The notes below the pieces were generated by a model. It worked only from the letters and a program-made list of their open reading frames with translations, made no database searches and had not been told where the DNA came from. From Rhodospirillales bacterium (lineage in GTDB: Bacteria > Pseudomonadota > Alphaproteobacteria > Rhodospirillales > SHVQ01): a stretch of DNA of 64,000 nucleotides. Shown piece by piece: positions 34,609 through 44,111 of this stretch (position 1 is the first letter of the stretch; the number at the start of each line of letters is the position of its first letter). The DNA lies in NCBI GenBank assembly GCA_009694195.1, contig SHVQ01000006.1, positions 1-64,000 on the forward strand, in the 5' to 3' direction. The translations under genes and the position numbers were made by a program.

Positions 34609-37002
34609 ATGTCAGAGAACTACAAGATCGCGGTCATCGGATCCGGGCCGAGCGGTATGAGCGCGGGTGGGCGCGCGGCGGAGCGTGGCGTTTCGCACGT
34701 CGTGCTCGAACGAAGCGATCACCTGTCCGATACCATCTACAAGTATCAGAAGGGCAAGCACGTGATGGCGACGCCCGAGGTGCTGCCGTTGCGAAGCAGC
34801 ATGACCTTCGGGGCCGCCAAGCGCGAAACCGTGCTGGAAACATGGAACAAAGAGGCGCAGGGCCACAAGGTAAACGTCCGCTTCAACGCGCAGGTTACGG
34901 GGATTACGGGGGCCAAGGGCCGCTTCGATATCCTGATCAATAACAAAGAGACGATTACGGCCGAAAGCATCGTGATGGCCATCGGACTTCAAGGGAACCT
35001 CCGAAAGCTTGAGATCGAGGGCGCTGACTGGGACCGTGTCCAGTATCAGCTCGACGATCCCGAGGAATACGAAGACGAAAGGATCGTGGTAGTGGGCGCG
35101 GGCGACGCCGGCATCGAAAACGCAATCGCACTCGCGAAGCAGAACCGCGTTGTCATTATCAATCGCCAGGGCGAGTTCGCCCGCGTCAAGGACGCCAATA
35201 AGGCGCTGATCGAGGCCGCCATCGAGAAGGGCGAAATCGAGTGCTTCTACAGCGCGACGCCGGCCCGGCTCACGCCGGGAGCGCTCGTGTTGGACGTGCC
35301 CCAGGGGCAGGCCACCGTCCAATGCGACCGGATTATCGCCCGGCTCGGAGCAATTCCGCCGCGCGCGTTCGTCGAGCGGGCGGGCATCGTGTTCCCGAGC
35401 AAGTCCCAGGAGGCCCTGCCCGAGCTGAGCCCCCAATACGAATCGAACGTGCCGGGTCTTTATGTGATCGGCGCTCTGGGTGGCTATCCGCTGATCAAGC
35501 AGGCGATGAACCAGGGTTACGAGGTCATCGAGTTCATCCTCGGCAACAACATCAAGCCGGCCGACGAGCCTCTGTTGGAGCGTAAATTCGGCGCCCTTCT
35601 CCAACGCTACACCGTCGACCAGGTCATCGATCTCTTCCGCGAGAAGGTCCCGCTCCTCTCGGGTCTCACGGCCCTGCAATTGCGCGAGTTCCTGATCGAC
35701 GGCACCGTCCATTTGAAGGCGCCGGGTGAGATCGTCTTCGAGCGCAATGACTACACGACCTCCCTCTACATGATCGTCGAGGGCAACGTGAACGTGCACG
35801 TCGACCCGAATGATTTTTCCGTCGTAAGGAGTCTCAAGGCCGGACAGTTCTTCGGGGAGCTGGGCATGATCGCCGGGCGCCGGCGCACGGCGTCAATTAC
35901 CGCGGCCGATCAATGCCTGCTGATCGAATCTCCGGCGCGGACCATGATCAAGCTGATCAACTCGGTCGAGTCGGTGCGCCGCGCGGTCAATGACGAGGGC
36001 ATGGCGCGGCAGATTCGCGCTTACCTGTCGCACGAGATTAAAGAGGCCGACTTGGCGGGCTTGATCAAAGGCGCCGATCGCCGGAGCTTCAAGGCGGAAA
36101 CCGTCTTCTTCAACGAAGGCGACGAGTCCGACGGCGTGTACCTCATAACCCAAGGCTCGATCACGGTCTCGCGCAACGTCGCCGGGAAGAACATCGTGCT
36201 CGCCTATGTGCCGGCGGGTCACTACGTGGGCGAGATGGGTGTGGTCGGCAATGCCCCCCGGGATGCCACCATCCGCGCCGCCATCGATTCGAAGGCGATC
36301 TTCATTCCGAAGCCCGCGTTTCTCGATCTGATCGAAAAGCTTCCCTCGCTTCGACGCAGAATGGAGGAAGAGTGGCTCCGCCGGTTGGCCCATAAAGCCA
36401 AGATGACGGCGCGGCCCGAAGCCGGAAGCATCATCCAGTTCCTGATCGAGCAAGGCGCGGGCGAAGCCACCGACATGCTTCTCATCGATGAGTCTCTTTG
36501 CATTCGCTGCAACAACTGCGAAATCGCCTGTGCGGAGACCCACGGGGGGACGTCGCGCCTCGATCGGGAAGCGGGGCCGACGGTTGCGAACGTGCACGTG
36601 CCCACCTCGTGCCGCCATTGCGAAGACCCCCATTGCATGACCGAATGTCCCCCGGATGCCATCCATCGTTCCCCCAATGGCGAGGTGTTCATCGACAGCA
36701 CGTGCATCGGGTGCGGAAACTGCGAGCGAAACTGTCCCTACGGGGTGATCCACATGGCCGAAAAGGAACCCGCGAAGCCGGGGCTCCTCAGTTGGATGCT
36801 CTTCGGCATGGGCTCGGGTCCGGGGCAGGACAAGGCGCGGAAAAAAGACAAGAAGGACGGCTCCGAAGGGCCGAAGCTCGCGGTCAAATGCGACATGTGC
36901 AAGGACCAGAAGAGCGGCCCGGCATGCGTCGCGTCCTGCCCGACGGGCGCGGCCTTCCGTGTCAGTCCGGAGGCGTTTTTCTCCGGCCATCTGACCCGAT
37001 AA
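34609..37002 (+). CDS. FAD/NAD(P) oxidoreductase fused to two cyclic-nucleotide-binding domains and a four-cluster ferredoxin domain
   Basis: 797 residues, apparently cytoplasmic. Residues 1 to about 320 are a thioredoxin-reductase-like flavoprotein with two dinucleotide motifs (G-S-G-P-S-G and V-G-A-G-D-A-G) but no C-x-x-C disulfide. Two CNB/CAP-type domains follow (about 362-455 and 483-580), with phosphate-cassette-like segments F-F-G-E-L-G-M-I-A-G-R-R-R-T-A-S and V-G-E-M-G-V-V-G-N-A-P-R-D-A-T. Residues about 625-795 carry four cysteine quartets (C-x2-C-x2-C-x3-C twice, C-x2-C-x4-C-x3-C, C-x2-C-x8-C-x3-C), like DmsB/HycB subunits with four [4Fe-4S] clusters. It should pass electrons from NAD(P)H through FAD to Fe-S, with cyclic nucleotide or another ligand gating it. 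First gene of the redox cluster. Confidence 0.9.
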   Translation: MSENYKIAVIGSGPSGMSAGGRAAERGVSHVVLERSDHLSDTIYKYQKGKHVMATPEVLPLRSSMTFGAAKRETVLETWNKEAQGHKVNVRFNAQVTGITGAKGRFDILINNKETITAESIVMAIGLQGNLRKLEIEGADWDRVQYQLDDPEEYEDERIVVVGAGDAGIENAIALAKQNRVVIINRQGEFARVKDANKALIEAAIEKGEIECFYSATPARLTPGALVLDVPQGQATVQCDRIIARLGAIPPRAFVERAGIVFPSKSQEALPELSPQYESNVPGLYVIGALGGYPLIKQAMNQGYEVIEFILGNNIKPADEPLLERKFGALLQRYTVDQVIDLFREKVPLLSGLTALQLREFLIDGTVHLKAPGEIVFERNDYTTSLYMIVEGNVNVHVDPNDFSVVRSLKAGQFFGELGMIAGRRRTASITAADQCLLIESPARTMIKLINSVESVRRAVNDEGMARQIRAYLSHEIKEADLAGLIKGADRRSFKAETVFFNEGDESDGVYLITQGSITVSRNVAGKNIVLAYVPAGHYVGEMGVVGNAPRDATIRAAIDSKAIFIPKPAFLDLIEKLPSLRRRMEEEWLRRLAHKAKMTARPEAGSIIQFLIEQGAGEATDMLLIDESLCIRCNNCEIACAETHGGTSRLDREAGPTVANVHVPTSCRHCEDPHCMTECPPDAIHRSPNGEVFIDSTCIGCGNCERNCPYGVIHMAEKEPAKPGLLSWMLFGMGSGPGQDKARKKDKKDGSEGPKLAVKCDMCKDQKSGPACVASCPTGAAFRVSPEAFFSGHLTR

Positions 37003-37059
37003 CAGGAGTGGCAAGGGGCCAGCTCCGTCGCATCGTTCAAAGCATCAACGGCGCATCCA

Positions 37060-37890
37060 ATGCAGGAATCGGTCCTCGTCTACCGCAACTTCCTCTATCT
37101 AAAAGTGAGCGCGGCAGCGGCGGGAGCATCCCTGTTCGCGTATGTCTGGCACACTCCGTTAGGCCAACCGAACGGCGGCACTTGGCTCGGGTACACCCTC
37201 GGCGTCGTGAGCCTCGGAATCGTCATCTGGCTTGCCTGGTACGGCATTCGCAAGCGGCGTTACGGTGTCGGGCGGGCGCGCCTGGAGGACTGGCTCTCCG
37301 CGCATGTGTACCTCGGCCTTGCCCTCGTCGTGATCGCCACGCTGCACGCGGGGTTTCAAGTCGGCTGGAACGTCCACACGCTTGCTTATGTTCTCATGCT
37401 GCTCGTTATAGCGAGCGGTGCTTTTGGGATCTACACGTACGTCCGCATTCCCGGACTCATCACCGCAAACAGGGCGGGGCTCACGCTCGAACAGATCATG
37501 GCGCTGATTGCGGAGCTGCACGAGGACTGCCGCAAAGTTGCGGTGACGCTCGGCGACGAAATCAACGAGCTGGTTCAGCGCTCGGCGGAAGAGTCGCACA
37601 TCGGGGGCAACGTATGGCAACAGCTGTCGGGCCGTGACCCGTTATGTCCGACCGCGGAGGCGCTTGTCCGTGTGCGCGCGATCGCTCGCGATCTCCCGCA
37701 GGCGCAGAGCGAAAACGGCCGCAAACTCGTCCTTTTGCTCGCGCGGCAGAGCGAGCTGCTCGGCCAAGCGCGGCGTGACGTGCGGTTCAAGGCGCTCATC
37801 GACGTTTGGCTGTTCGTCCACGTGCCGATGACACTCGCTCTGCTCGCCGCCCTCGCGGCGCACGTCGTCTCCGTATTTTTCTACTGGTAG
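37060..37890 (+). CDS. Multi-pass membrane protein, possible b-type cytochrome subunit
   Basis: 276 residues with about five hydrophobic helices (near 11-30, 41-63, 79-100, 105-128 and 248-275) and a soluble loop of about 110 residues before the last. Histidines sit in or at the ends of helices (82, 96, 106, and in the last helix F-V-H-V-P and A-A-H-V-V-S), fitting bis-histidine heme b ligands as in NarI or DmsC-like anchors. No named family was recognised. Its place between an Fe-S flavoprotein and an inner-membrane multiheme cytochrome suggests an electron-transfer anchor. Ten bases separate it from the next gene. Confidence 0.7.
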   Translation: MQESVLVYRNFLYLKVSAAAAGASLFAYVWHTPLGQPNGGTWLGYTLGVVSLGIVIWLAWYGIRKRRYGVGRARLEDWLSAHVYLGLALVVIATLHAGFQVGWNVHTLAYVLMLLVIASGAFGIYTYVRIPGLITANRAGLTLEQIMALIAELHEDCRKVAVTLGDEINELVQRSAEESHIGGNVWQQLSGRDPLCPTAEALVRVRAIARDLPQAQSENGRKLVLLLARQSELLGQARRDVRFKALIDVWLFVHVPMTLALLAALAAHVVSVFFYW

Positions 37891-37899
37891 GACAACCCG

Positions 37900-39621
37900 G
37901 TGGAAGCGCGGATCAGTTTTCTTACCCGACGCCGCAGCGGCACAACCGTCAGCCGCGATCACGACGTCGTTTGCGAAGTCTTGCGGTTCGGGCGCAGCAC
38001 GGAGAACGAGGTCCAGCTTCCCGATCCGCGCGTGCCGCTCTATCACGGCAGCCTGCATTTGCGGGGCGGGGGCCTCTTTTTCGAGGGCGCGAACCAAGCC
38101 AATACGCTGATCGATGGAAAGCTCACGCGGACCGCCCATGTCGACGTCGGTGCGCGGATGGAGCTCGGGCCCTATGAAGTGATAGTCATCGCGCCGGCCC
38201 CGGAAAAGGATGTCACGGTCACGGTGGAGCTCGTTCGCCCGCTCGCCGAGGGCATCGACCGGCTTAAAGCCCGCAGTTGTACGACGCTCGCCGACGCCGG
38301 CCTCGGCAAGCGACGAGCGGCGTGGGCTTTCACGATCGTGATTCTCGCGCTGTTTCTGGCATGGCCGGTGGCCTATCATCTTTGGTCCCCATCCATGGCG
38401 CCTGAGGATATGACGCCGATGCGAGCCGCGGAAATGCAGGAAGCGGCGTGGTGGCCGCTGATGCCCACGCTCGCGTGGAACAGCGGCGAAATCTCCGGTC
38501 CGCACAGGTTCATAGCCCACAGCTGCGCCACCTGCCATCAACAGGCGTTTACGATGGTGGAGGATCGGGCATGCGTCGCCTGCCACACGGATATCCGTCT
38601 TCACGCGGATCCGGCGAAGACGTCGTTTGCCGAGGTCCTGCAGGTGCGTTGCGAGTCGTGCCACAAGGAACACGTGGGTCCCCGACCGATCGCCCGCAGC
38701 GATCAGAATTTCTGCGGCGGATGTCACGGGCGTCTGGCAGAGGCCTCCGGCAACGGAGCCCTCCTTAACGCGACCGACTTCAGCAAGAACCATCCCCAGT
38801 TTCGACCCTCTGTCGTCGTCGATGGGGCGACGGGAAAACGCGAACGCGTCGCGCTCGACCGAAATCGTTGGCCCGTCGAGCATTCGAACCTGACGTTTCC
38901 CCATGATCGCCACCTCAAGGCCGACGGCCTGAGGGTGCCGGGCCAAGATGCGCGCAAGGTCCTGGAGTGCCGCGATTGCCACCGCCCGGAGCCCGGCGGT
39001 GTCGGGATGACCAAGATCACCATGGAGCAACACTGCTCGTCCTGTCACCGCCTGCAATTCGAGCCGCTGGCGCCTCAGCGGGTGGTGCCCCACGCACAGC
39101 CGGCCGTGGTGGCTCGCGCGCTGGTCGAGTTCTATGCGGACATGGCGTTGCGGGGCGGTGCCGAATTCCCGGAAGCCCCGCCGAGCGTTCGCCGCCGCCC
39201 CGGCAGCCCGCTCAGCGAGCCCGCCCGCCACGAAGCGTTGGCCTGGGCCGAGGAAAAGGCGGCAAGCACGGCCGATTTCGTATTTTCCAAAGGCGTCTGC
39301 AACGGATGCCACGAGGTCTCGCGCGCCGAGACCGGCGGTGGAAGCCCCTGGCAGGTCAAAAAGGTAACGATCGCCGACCGGTGGATGCCGAAAGGCCTGT
39401 TTCATCACCGGCATCACGAAACGCTCGCCTGCACCACCTGTCATCAGGCCCCGACGTCTCAGTCGGCAAAGGACGTCCTGCTTCCCGGGATCGAGGTCTG
39501 TCGGGCGTGCCACGGCGGCGAAAAGGCCGCCAATCGGGTCCCCACCACCTGCATCGTCTGCCATATGTTCCACCAGCCTCACCTCGGACCCATGCGACCG
39601 GAATTCGCCAAGGCGCCATAG
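37900..39621 (+). CDS. FHA domain - transmembrane - decaheme c-type cytochrome
   Basis: 573 residues. Residues about 25-95 form an FHA-like phosphothreonine-binding domain (L-R-F-G-R-S-T-E-N-E-V then L-Y-H-G-S-L). A K-R-R-preceded hydrophobic helix at about 142-161 puts the FHA part in the cytoplasm and the rest in the periplasm. The periplasmic part has ten C-x-x-C-H sites from residue 209 to about 551: CATCH, CVACH, CESCH, CGGCH, CRDCH, CSSCH, CNGCH, CTTCH, CRACH, CIVCH. It can take electrons from the membrane protein encoded just before it. A GTG at 37900 is the start. An FHA sensor fused to a multiheme cytochrome is unusual. Confidence 0.88.
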   Translation: MEARISFLTRRRSGTTVSRDHDVVCEVLRFGRSTENEVQLPDPRVPLYHGSLHLRGGGLFFEGANQANTLIDGKLTRTAHVDVGARMELGPYEVIVIAPAPEKDVTVTVELVRPLAEGIDRLKARSCTTLADAGLGKRRAAWAFTIVILALFLAWPVAYHLWSPSMAPEDMTPMRAAEMQEAAWWPLMPTLAWNSGEISGPHRFIAHSCATCHQQAFTMVEDRACVACHTDIRLHADPAKTSFAEVLQVRCESCHKEHVGPRPIARSDQNFCGGCHGRLAEASGNGALLNATDFSKNHPQFRPSVVVDGATGKRERVALDRNRWPVEHSNLTFPHDRHLKADGLRVPGQDARKVLECRDCHRPEPGGVGMTKITMEQHCSSCHRLQFEPLAPQRVVPHAQPAVVARALVEFYADMALRGGAEFPEAPPSVRRRPGSPLSEPARHEALAWAEEKAASTADFVFSKGVCNGCHEVSRAETGGGSPWQVKKVTIADRWMPKGLFHHRHHETLACTTCHQAPTSQSAKDVLLPGIEVCRACHGGEKAANRVPTTCIVCHMFHQPHLGPMRPEFAKAP

Positions 39622-39894
39622 GGACTTAACTCCATCTTCGGTCGAGCGCCCGCGAGTCTTTGGGGGTTGCACGCGCCGCTGACTTTGTTATCGTGAAGCC
39701 GGTCCGTGACGCTCCGTGCGCGTCGCGGGCCCCGAGGCTGGGCGCCGCGTCCTGCGGCGGAAAAAACAGCGCCTCGTTGATCCAGGGGGGTACGGCTGAA
39801 CCGAGTTCGCAAGAACGCTCGGCCACGATGTTTTCTGGCCTGGGGAGAAGCAATCGGACCGGTCGTTCGAACGATCGCGGTCGCGGCCGCCTTT

Positions 39895-40293
39895 ATGCTC
39901 GCGGCGGCGGCAAGCGCGGATGACGTTCCGCCTGTCCTGAGCCTTAAGGGCTCTTACCTCGGCATCCTCAAGACGGACGGCAAGATCGCCGACCTCAGGC
40001 TGACGGTCGATCTCGCGGGTGACACGCCGGAGAAGACCCACGTCTGGGCCATCATCGGCTCGTCCGTGCGGCGGCAACGTACCAACGAGGGCTATTGGAT
40101 TCCATGGGACGGAAACCCCGAGACCCTGATTGACAATCATCTCTCCGTCACGAACGGCATGCTCGTCTTCAAAGTGGTGGACGAAGACATCGCGGCCGAC
40201 AACTACGGGATCACGATCAACGTCGGGTACCGCACGCCGGCCGGCCTGAAATACGGCATGTACGGCCTGGTGCCGAAGGAGCCTACGCCATGA
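39895..40293 (+). CDS. Small exported protein of unknown function
   Basis: 132 residues from the ATG at 39895. The frame is open back to 39781 and reads V-R-T-I-A-V-A-A-A-F-M-L-A-A-A-A-S-A-D-D-V across this ATG, which looks like a full signal peptide cut after A-S-A. No ATG/GTG/TTG start exists upstream in frame, so the true start may be an unusual codon or be lost. The mature part is rich in beta-type segments with aromatic residues and no cysteines or heme motifs. Its stop overlaps the start of the next gene (ATGA), tying it to the cluster. Function not recognised. Confidence 0.6.
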   Translation: MLAAAASADDVPPVLSLKGSYLGILKTDGKIADLRLTVDLAGDTPEKTHVWAIIGSSVRRQRTNEGYWIPWDGNPETLIDNHLSVTNGMLVFKVVDEDIAADNYGITINVGYRTPAGLKYGMYGLVPKEPTP

Positions 40294-42284
40294 CGGCCTT
40301 GCGGTCCTGGGGCCGATGGGCGGCGACCGTCGCCGTGGTCGCCGCGGCGTTCTGCGCCCCGCGCGGGGCGGCGGCCCAAAATCTTACCGTGAACGACGTC
40401 GAGCGCATCATTGCCGGGGCCGTGGCCGAAGCGCGCAGTCGCGGAAAACCCGCCTCGATCGCCGTCGTCGACCGCGTCGGAAACGTCCTCGCCGTCTTTC
40501 AGATGAACGGTGCGCCCGCGCGCGTGAGGGTAACTTCGAAGCGCGGCATTCCGCGGACCCACGGGCTCGAGCAAGTCGAGGACACGTTCGTGACCATCGG
40601 CGCCGCCAACTCGCCGTCCAGCCGGCTTTCGGCGATCGCCAAGGCCGTCACCGGGGCCTATCTCTCGTCCAGCGGCAATGCTTTCACGACCCGCACCGCG
40701 AGCCAGATCGTTCAGGAGCACTTCAGTCCGGGCGAGCTCTTCGCTCCGAGCGGCCCGCTCTTCGGCGTCCAGTTCAGCCAGCTTCCCTGCTCGGATCTGT
40801 CGGTCCGCCAGGCGACCAACGGCGTTCCCGCCGGCGTCGTCAGCGCCACCCTCGGCCCCAAGCGCTCGCCCCTCGGCTTGTCGGCCGATCCCGGCGGTCT
40901 GCCCCTCTACAAGAACAACGTCGTCGTCGGGGGGATCGGGGTTGAGGCCGACGGGTTCTATACCCTCGACAATCGCATCGAGGATTACGATTTCGACGTC
41001 GACGAAGTCATCGCGATCGCGGGCCAGCAGCGCTTCGAGCCCGACGTGAATTACCGGGCCAACCGCATCTTCGTCGACGGACGCAGCCTCCGCTATACCG
41101 ATACCCGGCCGACCGACCTCCAGACCAACCCCGTGAACGCCCCTGCGTTCGCGACGATCACCGGCGGCGTGGTCGGAGATCTTGCCAATGTTCAAGGGTA
41201 TTTCAGCGCGGCCGGCGGGATCGTCGCGGGACAAACCTATGGGCAGGCTGCATCGGGGTTTGCCGCGGATCCCAACGGGACGTTCAATTTCGTCGGCCAA
41301 ACGGTATTCGTCCTCTTCTCGGGTGGCGTCAACCGCTTCCCGCCGACCGCCAGCACGACACCCACCGTCGCCAACGGAGGCCTCACCGCCAACGAGGTCG
41401 CGACGATCCTCGGCAACGCCCTCAAGGTCGCGTTTGCCGGACGGGCGCAAATTCGAAGGCCGCTCAACAGCCATATCCAGGTCACCGTCTCCGTCGTTGA
41501 CGCCAGCGGAAACGTGCTTGGCATGGCCCGAACCCCCGATGCGCCCATCTTCGGAACGGACGTTTCCTTGCAAAAGGCGCGGTCGGCCGCGTTCTTCTCG
41601 AACCCTGCCGCGGCGGCATACTTCGCGACCTACGACGCCAGCGGAACGCAGTTGGCGCCCTCGGCGGGGCAAAATGCCAACGGCGTGGTGATCGCCAATT
41701 TCTTGTCCGGAGTCCGCAACGTGTTGGGGCCGAACGCACTCTCCGATGGGATCGCGTTCGGCGCCCGCACGATCGGCAACCTCGCGCGCCCGTTCCTGCC
41801 GGACGGCTTCGAAGGTGCCGCAGCCGGCCCCTTGAGCCGGCCGTTCGACCGCTGGAGCATCTTCAACACGGGCTTCCAGCTCGATACCGTCTTCGATAAC
41901 ATCGCCCTCCACGTGCGCTTCGCAGACGCCGTCGGCGGCGCCATCGACACGGGCGCGACCTGCACGTTCTTCACGCAGTTTGCGACGAACCTGACCCGCC
42001 TTTCCAACGGGCTCCAAATATTCGCGGGCAGCGTGCCCGTCTATCGCCGCGGCGTCTTGATCGGCGGCGTCGGGGTCTCCGGCGACGGCGTCGACCAGGA
42101 CGATATGGTCGGCTTTCTCGGCCTGAACGACGCGAGCGGGGCTCTTGGTACCGGCTTTTCCAATGCGCCGCATAGCCTGCGGGCCGACCGCTTTGCGCCG
42201 GGCGGGGCGAACCTCCGATACGTTCAATGCCCGTTCAAGCCGTTTCTCAATTCCCGCCACCGCAATGCTTGCGACGGCAAATGA
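40290..42284 (+). CDS. Secreted protein with two HbpS/GlcG-like heme-binding domains
   Basis: 664 residues with a signal peptide ending R-G-A-A-A-Q-N. Two copies of the GlcG/HbpS-type domain are seen: L-T-V-N-D-V-E-R-I-I...S-I-A-V-V-D-R-V-G-N-V-L near residues 30-60, and L-T-A-N-E-V-A-T-I-L...V-T-V-S-V-V-D-A-S-G-N-V-L near 365-415. Each is followed by a K-x-R-S/K-A-like helix. HbpS-like proteins bind heme or other small ligands outside the cytoplasm. In this setting it may store or deliver heme, or act as an extracytoplasmic redox sensor. Overlaps its neighbours on both sides (ATGA junctions). Confidence 0.8.
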   Translation: MTALRSWGRWAATVAVVAAAFCAPRGAAAQNLTVNDVERIIAGAVAEARSRGKPASIAVVDRVGNVLAVFQMNGAPARVRVTSKRGIPRTHGLEQVEDTFVTIGAANSPSSRLSAIAKAVTGAYLSSSGNAFTTRTASQIVQEHFSPGELFAPSGPLFGVQFSQLPCSDLSVRQATNGVPAGVVSATLGPKRSPLGLSADPGGLPLYKNNVVVGGIGVEADGFYTLDNRIEDYDFDVDEVIAIAGQQRFEPDVNYRANRIFVDGRSLRYTDTRPTDLQTNPVNAPAFATITGGVVGDLANVQGYFSAAGGIVAGQTYGQAASGFAADPNGTFNFVGQTVFVLFSGGVNRFPPTASTTPTVANGGLTANEVATILGNALKVAFAGRAQIRRPLNSHIQVTVSVVDASGNVLGMARTPDAPIFGTDVSLQKARSAAFFSNPAAAAYFATYDASGTQLAPSAGQNANGVVIANFLSGVRNVLGPNALSDGIAFGARTIGNLARPFLPDGFEGAAAGPLSRPFDRWSIFNTGFQLDTVFDNIALHVRFADAVGGAIDTGATCTFFTQFATNLTRLSNGLQIFAGSVPVYRRGVLIGGVGVSGDGVDQDDMVGFLGLNDASGALGTGFSNAPHSLRADRFAPGGANLRYVQCPFKPFLNSRHRNACDGK

Positions 42285-44098
42285 ACATGCGCAGCGCCTC
42301 CGCTTCCGCCGCTCTCATCGTCGCTCTCGTGCTGCCTTTGGCCGCCGAAGCCGGCAAAGAGCTCATCAATACCAGCGCCGAGCCCGGCGAGGAAACTTTG
42401 GTCTCGCAGACGCGGCGGGCACCCCGCCGGCCGGCTCCGGAGACGACCATGCCGGAGATCGACCCGGAGAAGGTGCCGCCGCCCGCGCCGCATCTCCCGC
42501 GCGAGTTCCTCCCCATTCCCGACCGCTGGCGGCTCGTCGATATGCTCGGGGTCCCCGATCGCTGGTGGGATCCTTACAACCAGAACACCCTCAAGGGCGA
42601 TCGGCCGATCTTCGGCAAGGATTGGTTCATCAATCTCGCGGCCATCTCCGACAGCGTGGCGGAGCCCCGCCGCCTCCCGACCGGGCGGAGCGCCGCCGGC
42701 ACGAGCGGCCCCGGCGCCAACGACGTTTTCGGCAACGGCGATCAGTTTATCTTCAGCGAAAATATCATCCTGAGCGCGTCTTTGATCAAGGGCAACACGG
42801 CCTTCAAACCGCCGGACTTCGAGTTCCGCATCACGCCGGTGATCAATGTCAACTACGCGACGGCGGAAGAGGCGGGCGTGTTGAAGCGCGATCCGCGCTC
42901 GGGGACTCACCGGTACGACAACCATATCGGGATGCAAGAAGCGTTCGCCGACGTGCATATCCGCAACGTCTCCGACCGCTACGATTTTGATTCTATCCGT
43001 GTCGGCATCCAGCCCTTCTCGTCGGATTTTCGCGGCTTCCTCTTTCAGGACAACCAGCTCGGCGTCCGGCTGTTCGGCAACCGCGACAACAACATTTTCC
43101 AGTACAACCTCGCGTGGTTCCGCCGGCTCGACAAGGACACGAACAGCGGGCTCAACGATCTCGGGAAGAAGTTTCGCGAGGACGACGTCTATATCGCCAA
43201 TCTCTACATCCAGGACGTGCCGGTCGTCGGATTCACCTCTCAGTTCACGGTCGTTCACAACCGCAACACCGAGAACGACCGCTTCTTCAACGACAACGAT
43301 TTTCAGGAGCGGCCGGCGGCGATCGGCGACCAGCGGAGCCGCGACTATCACGTGACATACCTCGGGTTCAACGGCGATGGTCACTTCGGCCGCGCCAACT
43401 TGACGGTCTCCGCCTATTACGCCTTCGGCCGCGACAGCCACAATCAGTTTGCCGGCGGCGTTGCGGGCGTGCCCGCGGATATCAGCGCCTATTTCTTCGC
43501 GGCGGAGCCCTCGGTCGACTTCGATTGGGTGCGGCTCCGGGGCTCGTTCCTCTACGCGAGCGGCGACAGCGATCCGTTCGACGACAAAGAGGGCGGATTT
43601 GACGCCATCTTCGAAAACCCGCAGTTCGCGGGCGGCGACACCAGCTTTTGGATTCGCCAGGGCATTCCCATGGTCGGCGGCGGCGGCGTCAACTTGACTC
43701 AGCGGAACGGCGTGCTTGCGGATCTCCGGACGAGCAAAGAGCACGGTCAGTCGAACTTCATCAACCCGGGCTTGATCCTGGCCGGCTTCGGCGCCGACTT
43801 TGACCTGCTGCCGCAGCTCAGGCTCTCGACCAATGTCAATTCGCTCTGGTTCGCCAATACGACCGTGCTGGAGACGCTCCGCAATCAGGGGGAGATCGAA
43901 AAGCACATCGGATACGACCTCTCGGCCGCGCTCACCTACCGCCCGTTCCAGACCCAGAACGTCGTTTTCAGGTTGTCCGGCGCGCTCTTCATCGCCGGTC
44001 TCGGATTCAAAGACCTGTTCGTGTCCTCTGCCGATCCCACGGGAACCGGCAAGGACATCTACTATTCGGTGCTTGGAAACCTCGTCCTTGCCTACTAG
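42281..44098 (+). CDS. Predicted outer-membrane beta-barrel protein of the redox cluster
   Basis: 605 residues with a signal peptide (about 1-23, ending A-A-E-A-G-K). After a proline-rich linker the protein is a series of alternating polar/hydrophobic segments rich in aromatic residues, ending in a strand L-G-N-L-V-L-A-Y with a terminal tyrosine, as in outer-membrane barrels. No heme motif. A barrel encoded directly before a multiheme lipoprotein is the arrangement of porin-cytochrome conduits such as MtrAB or PCC systems, though no sequence similarity to MtrB was noticed (no C-x-x-C near its N-terminus). Start ATG 42281 overlaps the previous stop. Confidence 0.78.
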   Translation: MNMRSASASAALIVALVLPLAAEAGKELINTSAEPGEETLVSQTRRAPRRPAPETTMPEIDPEKVPPPAPHLPREFLPIPDRWRLVDMLGVPDRWWDPYNQNTLKGDRPIFGKDWFINLAAISDSVAEPRRLPTGRSAAGTSGPGANDVFGNGDQFIFSENIILSASLIKGNTAFKPPDFEFRITPVINVNYATAEEAGVLKRDPRSGTHRYDNHIGMQEAFADVHIRNVSDRYDFDSIRVGIQPFSSDFRGFLFQDNQLGVRLFGNRDNNIFQYNLAWFRRLDKDTNSGLNDLGKKFREDDVYIANLYIQDVPVVGFTSQFTVVHNRNTENDRFFNDNDFQERPAAIGDQRSRDYHVTYLGFNGDGHFGRANLTVSAYYAFGRDSHNQFAGGVAGVPADISAYFFAAEPSVDFDWVRLRGSFLYASGDSDPFDDKEGGFDAIFENPQFAGGDTSFWIRQGIPMVGGGGVNLTQRNGVLADLRTSKEHGQSNFINPGLILAGFGADFDLLPQLRLSTNVNSLWFANTTVLETLRNQGEIEKHIGYDLSAALTYRPFQTQNVVFRLSGALFIAGLGFKDLFVSSADPTGTGKDIYYSVLGNLVLAY

Positions 44099-44111
44099 GT
44101 CCAATACGGTC

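Noticed and set aside
39622..39894. Promoter TTGCAC..TTATCG near 39666
   Set aside because: Spacer of 15 bases and weak -10 box; not strong enough to list.
40203..42260. Minus-strand open frame over the HbpS/GlcG gene
   Set aside because: Antisense shadow in GC-rich DNA; no motif.
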